DNA from: Coprococcus phoceensis
GTDB lineage: Bacteria; Bacillota; Clostridia; Lachnospirales; Lachnospiraceae
NCBI RefSeq assembly: GCF_900104635.1
Contig: NZ_FNWC01000007.1
Span: 1,773,421 to 1,837,420 of the forward strand
DNA length: 64,000 nt
Direction: 5' to 3'
Part shown: positions 31,718 through 40,800 of the stretch, in pieces
Layout of the letters: each line of letters starts with the position of its first letter
Numbering within the stretch: the first letter of the stretch is position 1
Notes under the pieces: generated by a model
Databases searched by the model: none
What the model was told of the DNA's origin: nothing
Seen by the model: the letters and a program-made list of their open reading frames with translations, nothing else
Made by a program: the position numbers and the translations under genes

Positions 31718-33642
31718 CTATTTTTCAATAGTAATTGGTTTTTTTAACAGAATAATTCCAAACATCGTCACGACAGCACCTATCGCTATTGCTGCGAGGA
31801 ACATCGGTGCATTGTCCATAATACCAACTACAAAGATACCTCCATGCGGTGCTCTTGAACCACATCCAAACGCCATTGAGACCGCTCCGGCCACTGCCGA
31901 ACCAACGATTGACGGTGGAATAATGCGCAGAGGATCAGATGCCGCAAATGGGATTGCTCCCTCTGTAATAAATGACAGTCCCATAATATAGTTGGTAACA
32001 GTCGTCTGTTTTTCACTCTCTGTAAATCTGTTTTTTGCAAATGTCGTGGCAAGTGCGATTCCGATTGGAGGAACCATTCCACCAGCCATAACCGCCGCCA
32101 TAATATCAAACTGTCCGCTTGCGATTGCTGCTGTTCCAAATACATACGCAGCCTTGTTAAACGGTCCTCCAAAGTCGATTGCCATCATACCGCCGAGAAC
32201 AGCTCCAAGCAGCACTTTGCTTCCCTCACCCATACTTGCAAGTCCGTCATACAACCATTGATTGAATGCTCCGACAGGTGGATTGATGATAAATACCATG
32301 ATCGCACCGATCAATACAATTCCAAAGAACGGATAAATCAGCACCGGTTTTGTTCCCTCCAATGCCCTTGGGAGCTTTGCAAATGCTTTTTCGATAAGAA
32401 GCATCAGGTATCCTGCAATAAATCCGGCGAGCAGCGCTCCAAAAAATCCGGATGGGATCCAATCCGCCTCAGCCGCAAACACAGATGTTCCTGCTTTCGC
32501 AAGCAGACCACCAACGATACCAGGCATCAATGCCGGACGTTCTGCGATGCTCATCGCAATATATCCTGAGAGGATCGGGAACATCATGCCAAACGATACA
32601 TTTCCCACCAAATTCAAGAATTTGGAAAGTGGATTTCCGGTACCGAAAACATCAGTTCCTGCGTTTGCGCCGTCAAACAAAAATGACAGTGCAATCAGGA
32701 TTCCTCCTCCGATTACAAACGGCAGCATATGAGACACACCGTTCATCAGACTTTTATAGATCTTTCTTCCGATACTTTCCTGCTCTTCCTGAAATCCGGT
32801 CGCCTCTCCTTTTTCATTGCTGTGATAGATTTCAACCTTTCCGCTCTCTGCTTCTTCAATCAACTCTTTCGCTTTGTGAATTCCATTGGCAACCTTCGTG
32901 ACAATGACTGGTTTTCCATCAAATCTCGCCATTTTTACATCTTTATCGGCTGCCACAATGATACAGTCACAATTTGCGATATCCTCTGCCGTCAATACAT
33001 TTTTGTCTCCGCCGGAGCCGTTTGTCTCCACCTTGATCGTATATCCCATCTCTTTTGCCGTGTTTTCAAGACTTTCCGCCGCCATATAAGTATGTGCGAT
33101 TCCGGTAGGACAGGCCGTAACTGCAAGAATCTGATATCCCTTTTTCTCTTCTTTCTCCTGTTTTTCCTCCGTCTCCTCTTCAAACTTTTCTTTTTCCGCC
33201 TGATCGATATATCCTAAAAATTCTTCTACTGTAGACGCTTTCATCAGGTTTGCCCGGAAGTTATCATCCATCAACAGCATCGAAAGACGACTCAATACCT
33301 CCAGATGAATATTGTCTTCTGTATTCGGCGCCGCAATCAAGAACACCATGTGTACCGGCTCACCGTCCAGCGAATCATAATCCACTCCGTCACGAATAAT
33401 CATCGCCGCCAGTCCAGGACCACTCACCGCATCTGTCTTTGCATGTGGAATAGCGATTCCTTCCCCGATTCCGGTCGTTCCTTCTTCTTCTCTTGCGAAT
33501 ACGCCGGCTCTGTATTTTTCGAGGTCTTTGACATTCCCGCCTTTTCCATCAGCAACGTCATCTTTTCAATCGTCTCTTTTTTCGTAGTTACGACACCGTT
33601 TAAATCAATACTTTCTTTTTTCAATAAATCTGTGATTCTCAC
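31718..33642 (-). pseudogene. fruA: Fructose-specific PTS enzyme IIABC, frameshifted in IIA
   Basis: The gene starts with a GTG at 33642 (TAGGAGGG upstream) and encodes IIA (about 1-150), IIB with Cys in VTACPTGIAHTYM, and IIC with about nine helices. The first frame runs on to about 33424, but after about 36 codons, at GCGGGAATGTC (33530-33540), it no longer matches IIA. The sequence that continues the IIA domain, including the active-site His in GIAIPHAKT, is in another frame that stays open to 31718. One missing A in that stretch would restore a normal ~641-aa protein. As it stands, an internal GTG at 33427 could make IIBC without the active His. This is either an assembly error or a real inactivating mutation; no slippery site is obvious. 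Confidence 0.85.
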
Positions 33643-33654
33643 GTTACTTCCCTC

Positions 33655-34575
33655 CTACAATCCAAAGTTCTCTTTTGCTTCGTCTAACAACTTCACAACA
33701 TCCTCTTTTTCTGCAAGCCATGCCAGAAATGCAGTCGCACTTCCGGTTGCAATTCCCAGTTTAAATGCCTTTTCATAGTCTCCTGTATTCAGATATCCTG
33801 TCAAAAATCCTGCAACCATCGAATCTCCTGCTCCGACCGAATTCACCACTTCTCCTTTTGGTGGAAGTCCTTTATGAATCTCCCCATCCTCAGTGATTAG
33901 AATTGCTCCGTCGCCCGCCATGGAAATCAGCACATTTCCCGCTCCTTTTTCCTGAAGCTTCTTCGCGTAGGTGATAATCTCCTCATCTGTCTTTAATGTG
34001 ACACCGAACATCTCTCCAAGCTCATGATTATTCGGCTTGATCAAAAACGGATGGTACTTCAGAACATTCAACAGCAAATCCTTTGTCGCATCCACCACGA
34101 TACGAACCCCTTTTGTCTGTAGTCTTTCCATGATGCTCTCATAGATATCCTCCGGCAATGTGTTCGGAATACTTCCCGCAAGTACTAAGATATCCCCATT
34201 TTGCAGGCAATCCAGCTTTTCAAATAATTCTGTAATCGCCCTGTCACCGATGTTTGGTCCCTGACCATTGATCTCGCTTTCCTCGTTCGAGTTCACCTTC
34301 ACATTAATGCGGGTCAGCCCTTCCTTCAGCTCAATAAAATCTGTGTAACACCCAAAGTCTGTCAACATCTTTTCCAACTGCTTTCCGGTAAACCCTGCGA
34401 TAAACCCAAGTGCTTTGCTCTTAATTCCCAGATTTGAGAGAATAACCGACACATTCACACCTTTTCCTCCAGGAAATATCGCCTCTTTGGTTGTTCTGTT
34501 GACTCTCCCAAGTGTCAGGTCATCCACCTGAATCACATAGTCCAAAGACGGGTTAAATGTTACCGTGTAAATCAT
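33655..34575 (-). CDS. fruK: 1-phosphofructokinase
   Basis: PfkB-family sugar kinase (306 aa) that phosphorylates fructose-1-phosphate, the product of the fructose PTS, to fructose-1,6-bisphosphate. The N-terminal signature VTFNPSLDYVIQVDDL, the GGKGVNVS segment near residue 38 and the C-terminal VNSVGAGDSMVAGF with the catalytic Asp are all present. Its ATG overlaps the fruR stop (ATGA). Tagatose-6-phosphate kinases share the family, but the adjacent fruR and fruA favour FruK. Confidence 0.92.
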   Translation of the reverse strand: MIYTVTFNPSLDYVIQVDDLTLGRVNRTTKEAIFPGGKGVNVSVILSNLGIKSKALGFIAGFTGKQLEKMLTDFGCYTDFIELKEGLTRINVKVNSNEESEINGQGPNIGDRAITELFEKLDCLQNGDILVLAGSIPNTLPEDIYESIMERLQTKGVRIVVDATKDLLLNVLKYHPFLIKPNNHELGEMFGVTLKTDEEIITYAKKLQEKGAGNVLISMAGDGAILITEDGEIHKGLPPKGEVVNSVGAGDSMVAGFLTGYLNTGDYEKAFKLGIATGSATAFLAWLAEKEDVVKLLDEAKENFGL

Positions 34576-35324
34576 GCTTCATCCACCTCCACAATGTTTT
34601 TGTACTTTTGATAGGTTCCCTGCTTCAGCTTAGTTGTGATTACCTCCGCCTCTTTCAGCTCCGCAAATTTAATAAGCGAAATCTGTCCGATTTTAGAAGA
34701 ATCTGCAAGAATATATTTTTTCCTGCATTGTCTGAACGCTCTTTCTTTCACAGCAGCTTCATTGAGATCCGGCGTGGTGATTCCATATTCATTGTGAATC
34801 CCGTTCGCACCAAAAAATCCTTTTGTGAAATTATATTTTTCCAGGCTTTCCAGTGCTTCCGCTCCGATCAAAGCCTCTGTCTCTTTCTTCAGCTCTCCGC
34901 CGAGCAAAAATACTCTGCATCCCTTATGCAGCAATTTTCTTGCATGAGAAATGCCATTCGTCACATAAACTGCTTCCTTTTCTAAAATCTGCTCCACGAG
35001 ATATTCTGTACTTGTTCCTGCATCGATATAGACAAAATCATCTTTTCTGATCAATCCGGCTGCGTACTTTCCAATCTTTATCTTCTCTTCTCTGTTCAAA
35101 TCCTGTCTCACAGAAACCGAAGAGTCTTTTGTCATATATTCCATATCGACTGCCGTCGCGCCGCCATGCACCTTAATCAGTTTTTTTCGCTTATCCAGCG
35201 TTGTCAGATCCCTTCGTATCGTAGACTCGGAAGTATCCAAAAGCTCTGTCAATTCTGTCACTGTGACACTTTTCTTTTCTTCTACAATATTTAATATCCG
35301 GTTAAACCGTTCTTCCGCCAGCAT
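34572..35324 (-). CDS. fruR: DeoR/GlpR-family repressor of the fructose operon
   Basis: 250-aa regulator with an N-terminal winged helix (SVTVTELTELLDTSESTIRRDL near residues 18-38) and a C-terminal sugar-phosphate-binding domain of the ISOCOT fold. In homologues the inducer is fructose-1-phosphate. It is the first gene of the operon, and its own promoter carries two direct repeats of TTGAAYGAAAWTGA, so it very likely represses itself and the downstream genes. Confidence 0.9.
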   Translation of the reverse strand: MLAEERFNRILNIVEEKKSVTVTELTELLDTSESTIRRDLTTLDKRKKLIKVHGGATAVDMEYMTKDSSVSVRQDLNREEKIKIGKYAAGLIRKDDFVYIDAGTSTEYLVEQILEKEAVYVTNGISHARKLLHKGCRVFLLGGELKKETEALIGAEALESLEKYNFTKGFFGANGIHNEYGITTPDLNEAAVKERAFRQCRKKYILADSSKIGQISLIKFAELKEAEVITTKLKQGTYQKYKNIVEVDEA

Positions 35325-35347
35325 ATTTACACCTCTCTTCTAAATCT

Positions 35348-35376
35348 ATTTTAAATTCATTTTCGTTCAAAGTCAA
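35348..35376 (-). promoter_or_regulatory. Promoter of the fructose operon
   Basis: TTGACT, a 17-base spacer and TAAAAT lie about 25 bases upstream of the fruR start. One operator-like repeat fills the spacer. Confidence 0.7.
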
Positions 35377-35390
35377 TCAATTTCATTCAA
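35357..35390. promoter_or_regulatory. Two operator-like direct repeats for FruR
   Basis: On the minus strand TTGAATGAAATTGA (35377-35390) and TTGAACGAAAATGA (35357-35370) match at 12 of 14 bases, 20 bases apart, or two helical turns. They flank and overlap the -35 to -10 region, as expected for DeoR-type repression. Confidence 0.6.
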
Positions 35391-35448
35391 AATAGTTCGC
35401 AATTTTTCCCTTTATTTTTTATGCATACTGCAAAATCTTTATTGCCGT

Positions 35449-35484
35449 AAAAAAGCCATTGCAAAGTATCATACTTTACAATGA
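35449..35484 (-). terminator. Terminator of cysK
   Basis: A stem with AAAGTA/TACTTT core and outer CATTG/CAATG, containing G-U pairs, is followed by six T residues on the minus strand. Confidence 0.7.
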
Positions 35485-35499
35485 CTTTTTTCTTGAAAA

Positions 35500-36432
35500 T
35501 TATACCTCAAATAATGGTGTCGACAAATATCGTTCTCCCGTATCCGGCAATATTGCCACAATTGTTTTTCCTGCATTCTCTTCTCTTTTTGCAAGCTCTA
35601 TCGCCGTGTGAAGCGCTGCGCCGGATGTAATTCCTATCAGTACCCCTTCTTTGTGGGCAAGCATTCTGGAAGCTGCATATGCCTCGTCATTTTCCACCTG
35701 CACAATCTCATCATAAATCTCCGTATTCAAAATCTCCGGAATGAAACCTGCTCCAATCCCCTGCAGACCATGAGGTCCTGGTTTCCCTCCTGATAACACC
35801 GGTGATGCCGCCGGCTCCACTGCAATTACTTTCAGCGCCGGATTTTTCTCTTTTAAATACTCCCCGGTTCCTGTAATTGTTCCACCGGTACCGACTCCCG
35901 CAACGAAGATATCCACCTTACCTTCGGTATCTTCCCATATCTCCGGTCCGGTAGAAGCGGTATGCGCAGCCGGATTCGCTTTGTTTATAAACTGACCAAG
36001 AACAACTGCCCCATCAATCTCTTCTGCAAGTTCTCCAGCTTTCGCAATCGCTCCAGCCATTCCTTTTTTCCCGTCTGTCAGAACAATCTCTGCGCCATAA
36101 CCTTGAAGAAGTTTCCGCCGTTCTACACTCATCGTCTCAGGCATTGTAAAGATTGCACGATACCCCTTTGATGCCGCAATGGACGCAAGTCCAATTCCGG
36201 TATTTCCACTTGTAGGTTCGATGATTGTCCCTCCACGCTTAAGGATTCCCTGGCGTTCAGCCTCCTCCACCATATTTTTCGCAACACGGTCTTTTACACT
36301 TCCCGCCGGATTAAACAGCTCTAATTTCACCAGGATCTTTGCTTTTAACCCAAGCTCTGATTCGATATTCTGCACTTCTAAAAGAGGTGTATGCCCAATT
36401 AATTCCGTTACATTTTGATATACTTTTCCCAT
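35500..36432 (-). CDS. cysK: Cysteine synthase (O-acetylserine sulfhydrylase)
   Basis: PLP enzyme (310 aa) making cysteine from O-acetylserine and sulfide. The PLP lysine is in [14 protein letters not shown] near residue 42, the substrate loop [10 protein letters not shown] near 70, and the phosphate-binding [10 protein letters not shown] near 177. The ATG at 36432 follows AAGGAGG by eight bases; a further six upstream codons cover the ribosome site and are not used. It follows a CymR-like Rrf2 gene after 14 bases, so the pair is an operon. In Bacillus and Staphylococcus CysK binds CymR and acts as its corepressor, which makes this adjacency meaningful. Confidence 0.94.
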   Translation of the reverse strand: MGKVYQNVTELIGHTPLLEVQNIESELGLKAKILVKLELFNPAGSVKDRVAKNMVEEAERQGILKRGGTIIEPTSGNTGIGLASIAASKGYRAIFTMPETMSVERRKLLQGYGAEIVLTDGKKGMAGAIAKAGELAEEIDGAVVLGQFINKANPAAHTASTGPEIWEDTEGKVDIFVAGVGTGGTITGTGEYLKEKNPALKVIAVEPAASPVLSGGKPGPHGLQGIGAGFIPEILNTEIYDEIVQVENDEAYAASRMLAHKEGVLIGITSGAALHTAIELAKREENAGKTIVAILPDTGERYLSTPLFEV

Positions 36433-36446
36433 AAGTAATTCCTCCT

Positions 36447-36881
36447 TCAAATAGACTTCTGCTTTCTGTTTTCATCGGCAAATGATGCCATCAACTGCTT
36501 CAATGTCTTCTCCTCCAGCAACTGGTTCACCCGTGTATTAATCTGATCCCAGACTAAAGTTTTAATCGCTTCTTGCACGTCATCTGTCCCCTTCTCTTGT
36601 GCATATTCATCTACAATCGAGAACTTTCCTTCCAGTACTTCCAAAACTTCTTTCACCGTGATATCATCAGCCTTTTTTGCCAAACGGTACCCTCCGTTCA
36701 CCCCTTTCAGGCTTTTTACAATTCCAGCCTTCCTAAGCACACTAAAAACCTGTTCCAAATAATTCAATGACAGTTTTTGCCTTTGTGCAATACTTGCCAA
36801 CGCAATTGGCTCTCCATTGTCATGACCTGCCAAGTCTACCAGCGCCCGCAGTCCATATCTTCCTTTTGTCGATATTTTCAT
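36447..36881 (-). CDS. cymR: Rrf2-family regulator, CymR-like (no Fe-S cysteines)
   Basis: 144-aa DNA-binding protein with the Rrf2 winged helix. The start [18 protein letters not shown] and recognition segment [20 protein letters not shown] are typical. The C-terminal region lacks all cysteines, so it cannot hold the [2Fe-2S] cluster of IscR; this matches CymR, the cysteine-metabolism repressor. It sits directly upstream of cysK. A good promoter (36929-36957) precedes it. The CymR assignment rests on missing Cys and gene context, both visible here. Confidence 0.83.
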   Translation of the reverse strand: MKISTKGRYGLRALVDLAGHDNGEPIALASIAQRQKLSLNYLEQVFSVLRKAGIVKSLKGVNGGYRLAKKADDITVKEVLEVLEGKFSIVDEYAQEKGTDDVQEAIKTLVWDQINTRVNQLLEEKTLKQLMASFADENRKQKSI

Positions 36882-36928
36882 AAGAATTTTCCTTTTCCTA
36901 CCACTTTGCTAAGTATTACATGTTTTAT

Positions 36929-36957
36929 GTTATACACCTATTCTCCTGCTCTGTCAA
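36929..36957 (-). promoter_or_regulatory. Promoter of the cymR-cysK operon
   Basis: A perfect TTGACA, 17-base spacer and TATAAC on the minus strand start within the 3' end of the upstream Rrf2 gene and end about 50 bases before the cymR start. Confidence 0.7.
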
Positions 36958-37366
36958 CTACCTCTTTTGTAATATCTGCCACTGAGACATTCTCCGTAAC
37001 ACCCAAGATTTCTCTCCACATATCTGCCCAGACTCCTCGTGTCAAGCAATCCTCACACGCAATCCCGCAATTCGTCTCTTTTGTCAGACACTCCACCGGT
37101 GCAAGCTCTCCTTCCACAGAGCGAAGCACGTCCAAAACAGTAATATCTTCCGGTCTTCTCGCAAGACGATATCCTCCCATTGCTCCTCTTGTACTCAAAA
37201 TCAGATTCTCATTCTTCATTGCTTTGACAATCCTCTCTAAATACTTTTCAGACAGACCTCTCCGTGCTGCAATATTTTTCAGCCGCTCTAAATGCTCTTC
37301 CGAAGAATGCATTGCAAGATCCACAATTATTTCCAATGCATATGTCCCTTTTGTCGAAATTCTCAT
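36938..37366 (-). CDS. Rrf2-family regulator with Fe-S type cysteines (IscR-like)
   Basis: 142-aa protein with the Rrf2 winged helix (MRISTKGTYALEIIVDLA; RGLSEKYLERIVKAM). Unlike its neighbour it has four cysteines in the cluster region, Cys93, Cys100, Cys104 and Cys107. The spacing is close to IscR (92, 98, 104), so it probably carries a [2Fe-2S] cluster and senses iron-sulfur status or redox. No isc or suf genes are in the window. It is divergent from a cold shock gene. Confidence 0.82.
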   Translation of the reverse strand: MRISTKGTYALEIIVDLAMHSSEEHLERLKNIAARRGLSEKYLERIVKAMKNENLILSTRGAMGGYRLARRPEDITVLDVLRSVEGELAPVECLTKETNCGIACEDCLTRGVWADMWREILGVTENVSVADITKEVVDRAGE

Positions 37367-37445
37367 ATTCTATCTCCTTATTTTCATTGTTACGTCTTAT
37401 TGTAACCTATATTTGTGCATTTTTCATTATATTTTTTCAAAAACA

Positions 37446-37474
37446 TTGACATTTATATAGAATTATGCTAATCT
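37446..37474 (+). promoter_or_regulatory. Promoter of the cold shock gene
   Basis: TTGACA, a 17-base spacer and TAATCT lie 57 bases before the start codon, leaving a 5' untranslated leader of about 50 bases. Confidence 0.65.
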
Positions 37475-37531
37475 AATTCAATATTACGCAAGTAATACAA
37501 CTTTATTATTTATTTTTATGGAGGTATCAAC

Positions 37532-37732
37532 ATGAACAAAGGTACAGTAAAATGGTTTAACAACCAAAAAGGTTACGGATTCATTTCCGACGAAGCAGGA
37601 AACGATGTATTCGTTCACTATTCTGGACTTAACATGGAAGGTTTCAAATCTTTAGAAGAAGGTCAGGAAGTAGAATTCGAAGTAACTGAAGGTGCAAAAG
37701 GACCTCAGGCAGTCAATGTCGTAAAACTTTAA
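37532..37732 (+). CDS. cspA: Cold shock protein (CspA family)
   Basis: 66-aa OB-fold RNA chaperone. The RNP1-like KGYGFIS and RNP2-like VFVHYSG motifs are both intact; VHY replaces the usual VHF. The start has GGAGG upstream. It is a monocistronic unit with its own promoter and a terminator about 100 bases after the stop. The length is standard. Confidence 0.95.
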   Translation: MNKGTVKWFNNQKGYGFISDEAGNDVFVHYSGLNMEGFKSLEEGQEVEFEVTEGAKGPQAVNVVKL

Positions 37733-37834
37733 TCAGAATCAAAATGTAGATGTGCCTTTTATTTATGTTTATGTATATAATATATATTTAATTAATATTT
37801 AAAAAGCAATTCTTATGCGAAATGATTAGAAAAG

Positions 37835-37868
37835 GAGCAGAAGCGGTTTTCCCGCCTCTGCTCTTTTT
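37835..37868 (+). terminator. Terminator of the cold shock gene
   Basis: GAGCAGAAGCGG pairs with CCGCCTCTGCTC around a short loop and is followed by TTTTT. It ends ten bases before the convergent glycosidase gene and may serve both. Confidence 0.7.
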
Positions 37869-37877
37869 GATTTTACA

Positions 37878-40800
37878 CTAAGCTTTTTTCTTTTTTACGA
37901 CTACGCCAGCCATAAGAGCTGCTGCTGCAAAGATTCCCCACAGCATTACATCTGAAGAATCTCCTGTTTTTACACTTCCGTTTGAGCCTGAACCACCTGT
38001 AGATGGTTTCTGATTGTTATTTTGTGCACCTTGATTGTTTCCACTTCCATCAATTGGTGCTTTTTTCAATCCACTGACTGCTTTTTCTAATTGTGCAAGT
38101 GCTGCATCTACCTGCTCTGCCGTCGCATCTTCATACTCTAAAACTGCTTTCGCTGCATCAAGCGCATTCTTAAATGTTTTCCAGCTGTTTTCTGTATAAC
38201 CATCATTTTTCAGATCTTTATACTTGTTATATGCTTCTTCCAACTTGCTCCTGTTAACAGGTTTTTCTGCTTCTTTCAGATCGTCTTTTGCTTTCTGCAA
38301 CGCTTCTTTAGCTGCATCTACTTGTGTCTGATTGCTGTCACTGTTATCTGCAACAATTGCTTTTGCTGCATCAAGCGCATTCTCAAACACTTTCCATGTA
38401 TCCGCTGTAAAGTCTTCTTCCTTCAGTTCCTCACATACTGTTACAAGCTCTTTAAGGCTGTCTGTATTGCCTCGTTCTTCCAACGCTTCTTTTGCCACTT
38501 CTAAAGCTGTTTTTGCTGCATCTACCTTTTCTTGGTCGCTATTGCTGTTATCTTTTATGATCGCTTTCGCTGCATCAAATGCTGTCTGGTAAACACTCCA
38601 TGTAGAAGTTGTATATACTCCTTCATTCAGTTTCTCTTCTTCGTATGCTTTCACCAATTCTGAAAGTTCTTTTACATCGCCTCGTTTTACCAACGCTTCA
38701 ATTGCCGCATTCAACGCTTCTGTCTTGGCATCAATTGTATCCTGATCCTGAGCTTCTTCTTTCAACAAGTCTTCCGCCTCATCAAGAACCGCTTTCATTG
38801 CATTGTAAGAATCTGTTGTATAAGACTCTTTGACAACCGCCTTTGCATCTGCAATTGCTTTTTCCAGTCTGCTTGTGTCAAGCTTTGGATTCTCCGGAGC
38901 CTCCTTCAATGCATTATAAGCATTTTCCAACGCCTCTTTTGCCGCATCCACCTGCGCCTGGGTGCTGTCGCTGTTGTCTGCCACAATTGCTTTTGCCGCA
39001 TCAAACGCTTCTTTAAATACTACCCATGTGTCATGTGTATAATCTGCTTCTTTTAAATCCTTGTACTTTTCAACCAACGCTTTCAATGCATCTGTATCTC
39101 CGCGTTTTTCCAATGCTTTATGTGCATCCTCCAACGCTTTCTTCGCTGCATCTACCTGTGTCTGGTCACTGTCACTGTTGTCTTTAACAATAGCATTTGC
39201 CGTGTTCAAGGCTGTCTCATAAGCACTCCATGTAGAAGTTGTATAATCTGCCTCTTTCAATTCTTCTTTTTCATATGTGTCGATCAATGCTTTCAGTTCT
39301 TTCACATCACCTCTTGCAACAAGTGTCTTCATGGCATCTTCCAAAGCCTTGATCATCTGATTCATCGTTTCTGTTGTACCATTTTTCAAAAGTGCTTTTG
39401 CCTCTTCGATTTTTGCTAATGTCGCTGCTGCACTTGTCTTTGTACTTTCTGCCACTTTCTTTTCTGCATCTGCAATTGCTTTTTTCAGCGCGTTTGTATC
39501 TACCAGTTTGTTTTCTGCGCCTTCCAGTTTCTTCAACATAGCGTCTACTTCGCCCTGTGTCTTTGCTCCAGATGCAACAAGATCATATCCTTCTTTTACA
39601 AGTGCTTTAAATGCCGCCGCACTGTCTGTTGTTGCATTTGACGTATCCACTGCTGCTAACACAGTTAATCTCTCAATCAATTTTGTAAGATCAACTGCTG
39701 GCACTTCTTCTTTGTCAGGTCTTGTTCCGATCACTTCCATCTCTACGATATGGTTTGTGTCTCCGCCATTTTTCACACCATGCATATACACACGCACAAA
39801 TCTTGCCTTTGTGTTTTCCGGTAAGTTCCACGACTTACCTTGTGCAGTTTCTTCATATGTTTCATCTTTAACTTCTGTATAATATTTGTCATTCAATCCA
39901 TGAATTTTCTCTTTATCTGCATTGTATACAACTGTCGCTGTTCCGTCTTTAAAATCAGCTTCTTTCTCTGCAACTAAAATGACAGATGGATCATAAACAC
40001 GATTCTGATTCCAGTAACGATATAAATTCAATGTATCTACATCGCACACTTCTCCTAAATCAATCTGCATATAAGAAGATTCTGCTTTGTCATCCGCACC
40101 AAATTCACCGTAGTTTCCGTTAGTATCTGCCTTGTTGCCATCCACAACCATAGACATCGGTCTGTCTCCGCCTTTGGCTGCATCTGTGTCATCTTTTGTC
40201 CATTTAGCTTCTACTTTCACCGAGCTATCTGTTGCAATGTTTTCTACTCCTGCCTTTTCTCCGTAGATTGCAAGATCTGCAACAGTAATCTGCTTATCTA
40301 CATTCTGAGTTTGCCAATGATGTGATTTTGTACCGCTGATACGTACATATCTTGCCTCTTTTGCTTCAAATGTAATCTCTTCCGGGAAGAATGAGCTGTT
40401 ATTCTCTTTCACTATTTTTTTCGAAAGATCACGACCACCATCTTCTGTTACTGCTGTCCATGTCTCTCCATCCACGCTTGTCTCCACAATCAGGTTTTTG
40501 ATATTACCGGTACATTCCCAATAATTGTTCTGCACATTGTCAAAACGTGGTGTATAGTCAACTTGATCCAACTTGTATGTTGCACCCAAATCCACTTTCA
40601 GCCAAGCATTTTCATTGTTCACAGTACCCTCTGAAACTTTTTGACTTGTCCAAAACGTTGTATTATTCTTATCTAACACCGTATTCTTATCGCCTTCTTC
40701 TGTTCCTGACACTGTGATCATCTCATTTGTCAATTCTAATTTTGAGAACCCTTCTTGGAAGATTTCATCTACTTTATCATAGCCATATGCGGTATCATAT

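Noticed and set aside
33424..33642. Separate 72-codon gene at the fruA start
   Set aside because: It is the frameshifted beginning of the IIA domain, not an independent gene.
38056..39690. CRISPR-like or direct DNA repeat array
   Set aside because: The repeats are about 200 bases long, imperfect and in frame; they encode FIVAR protein modules.
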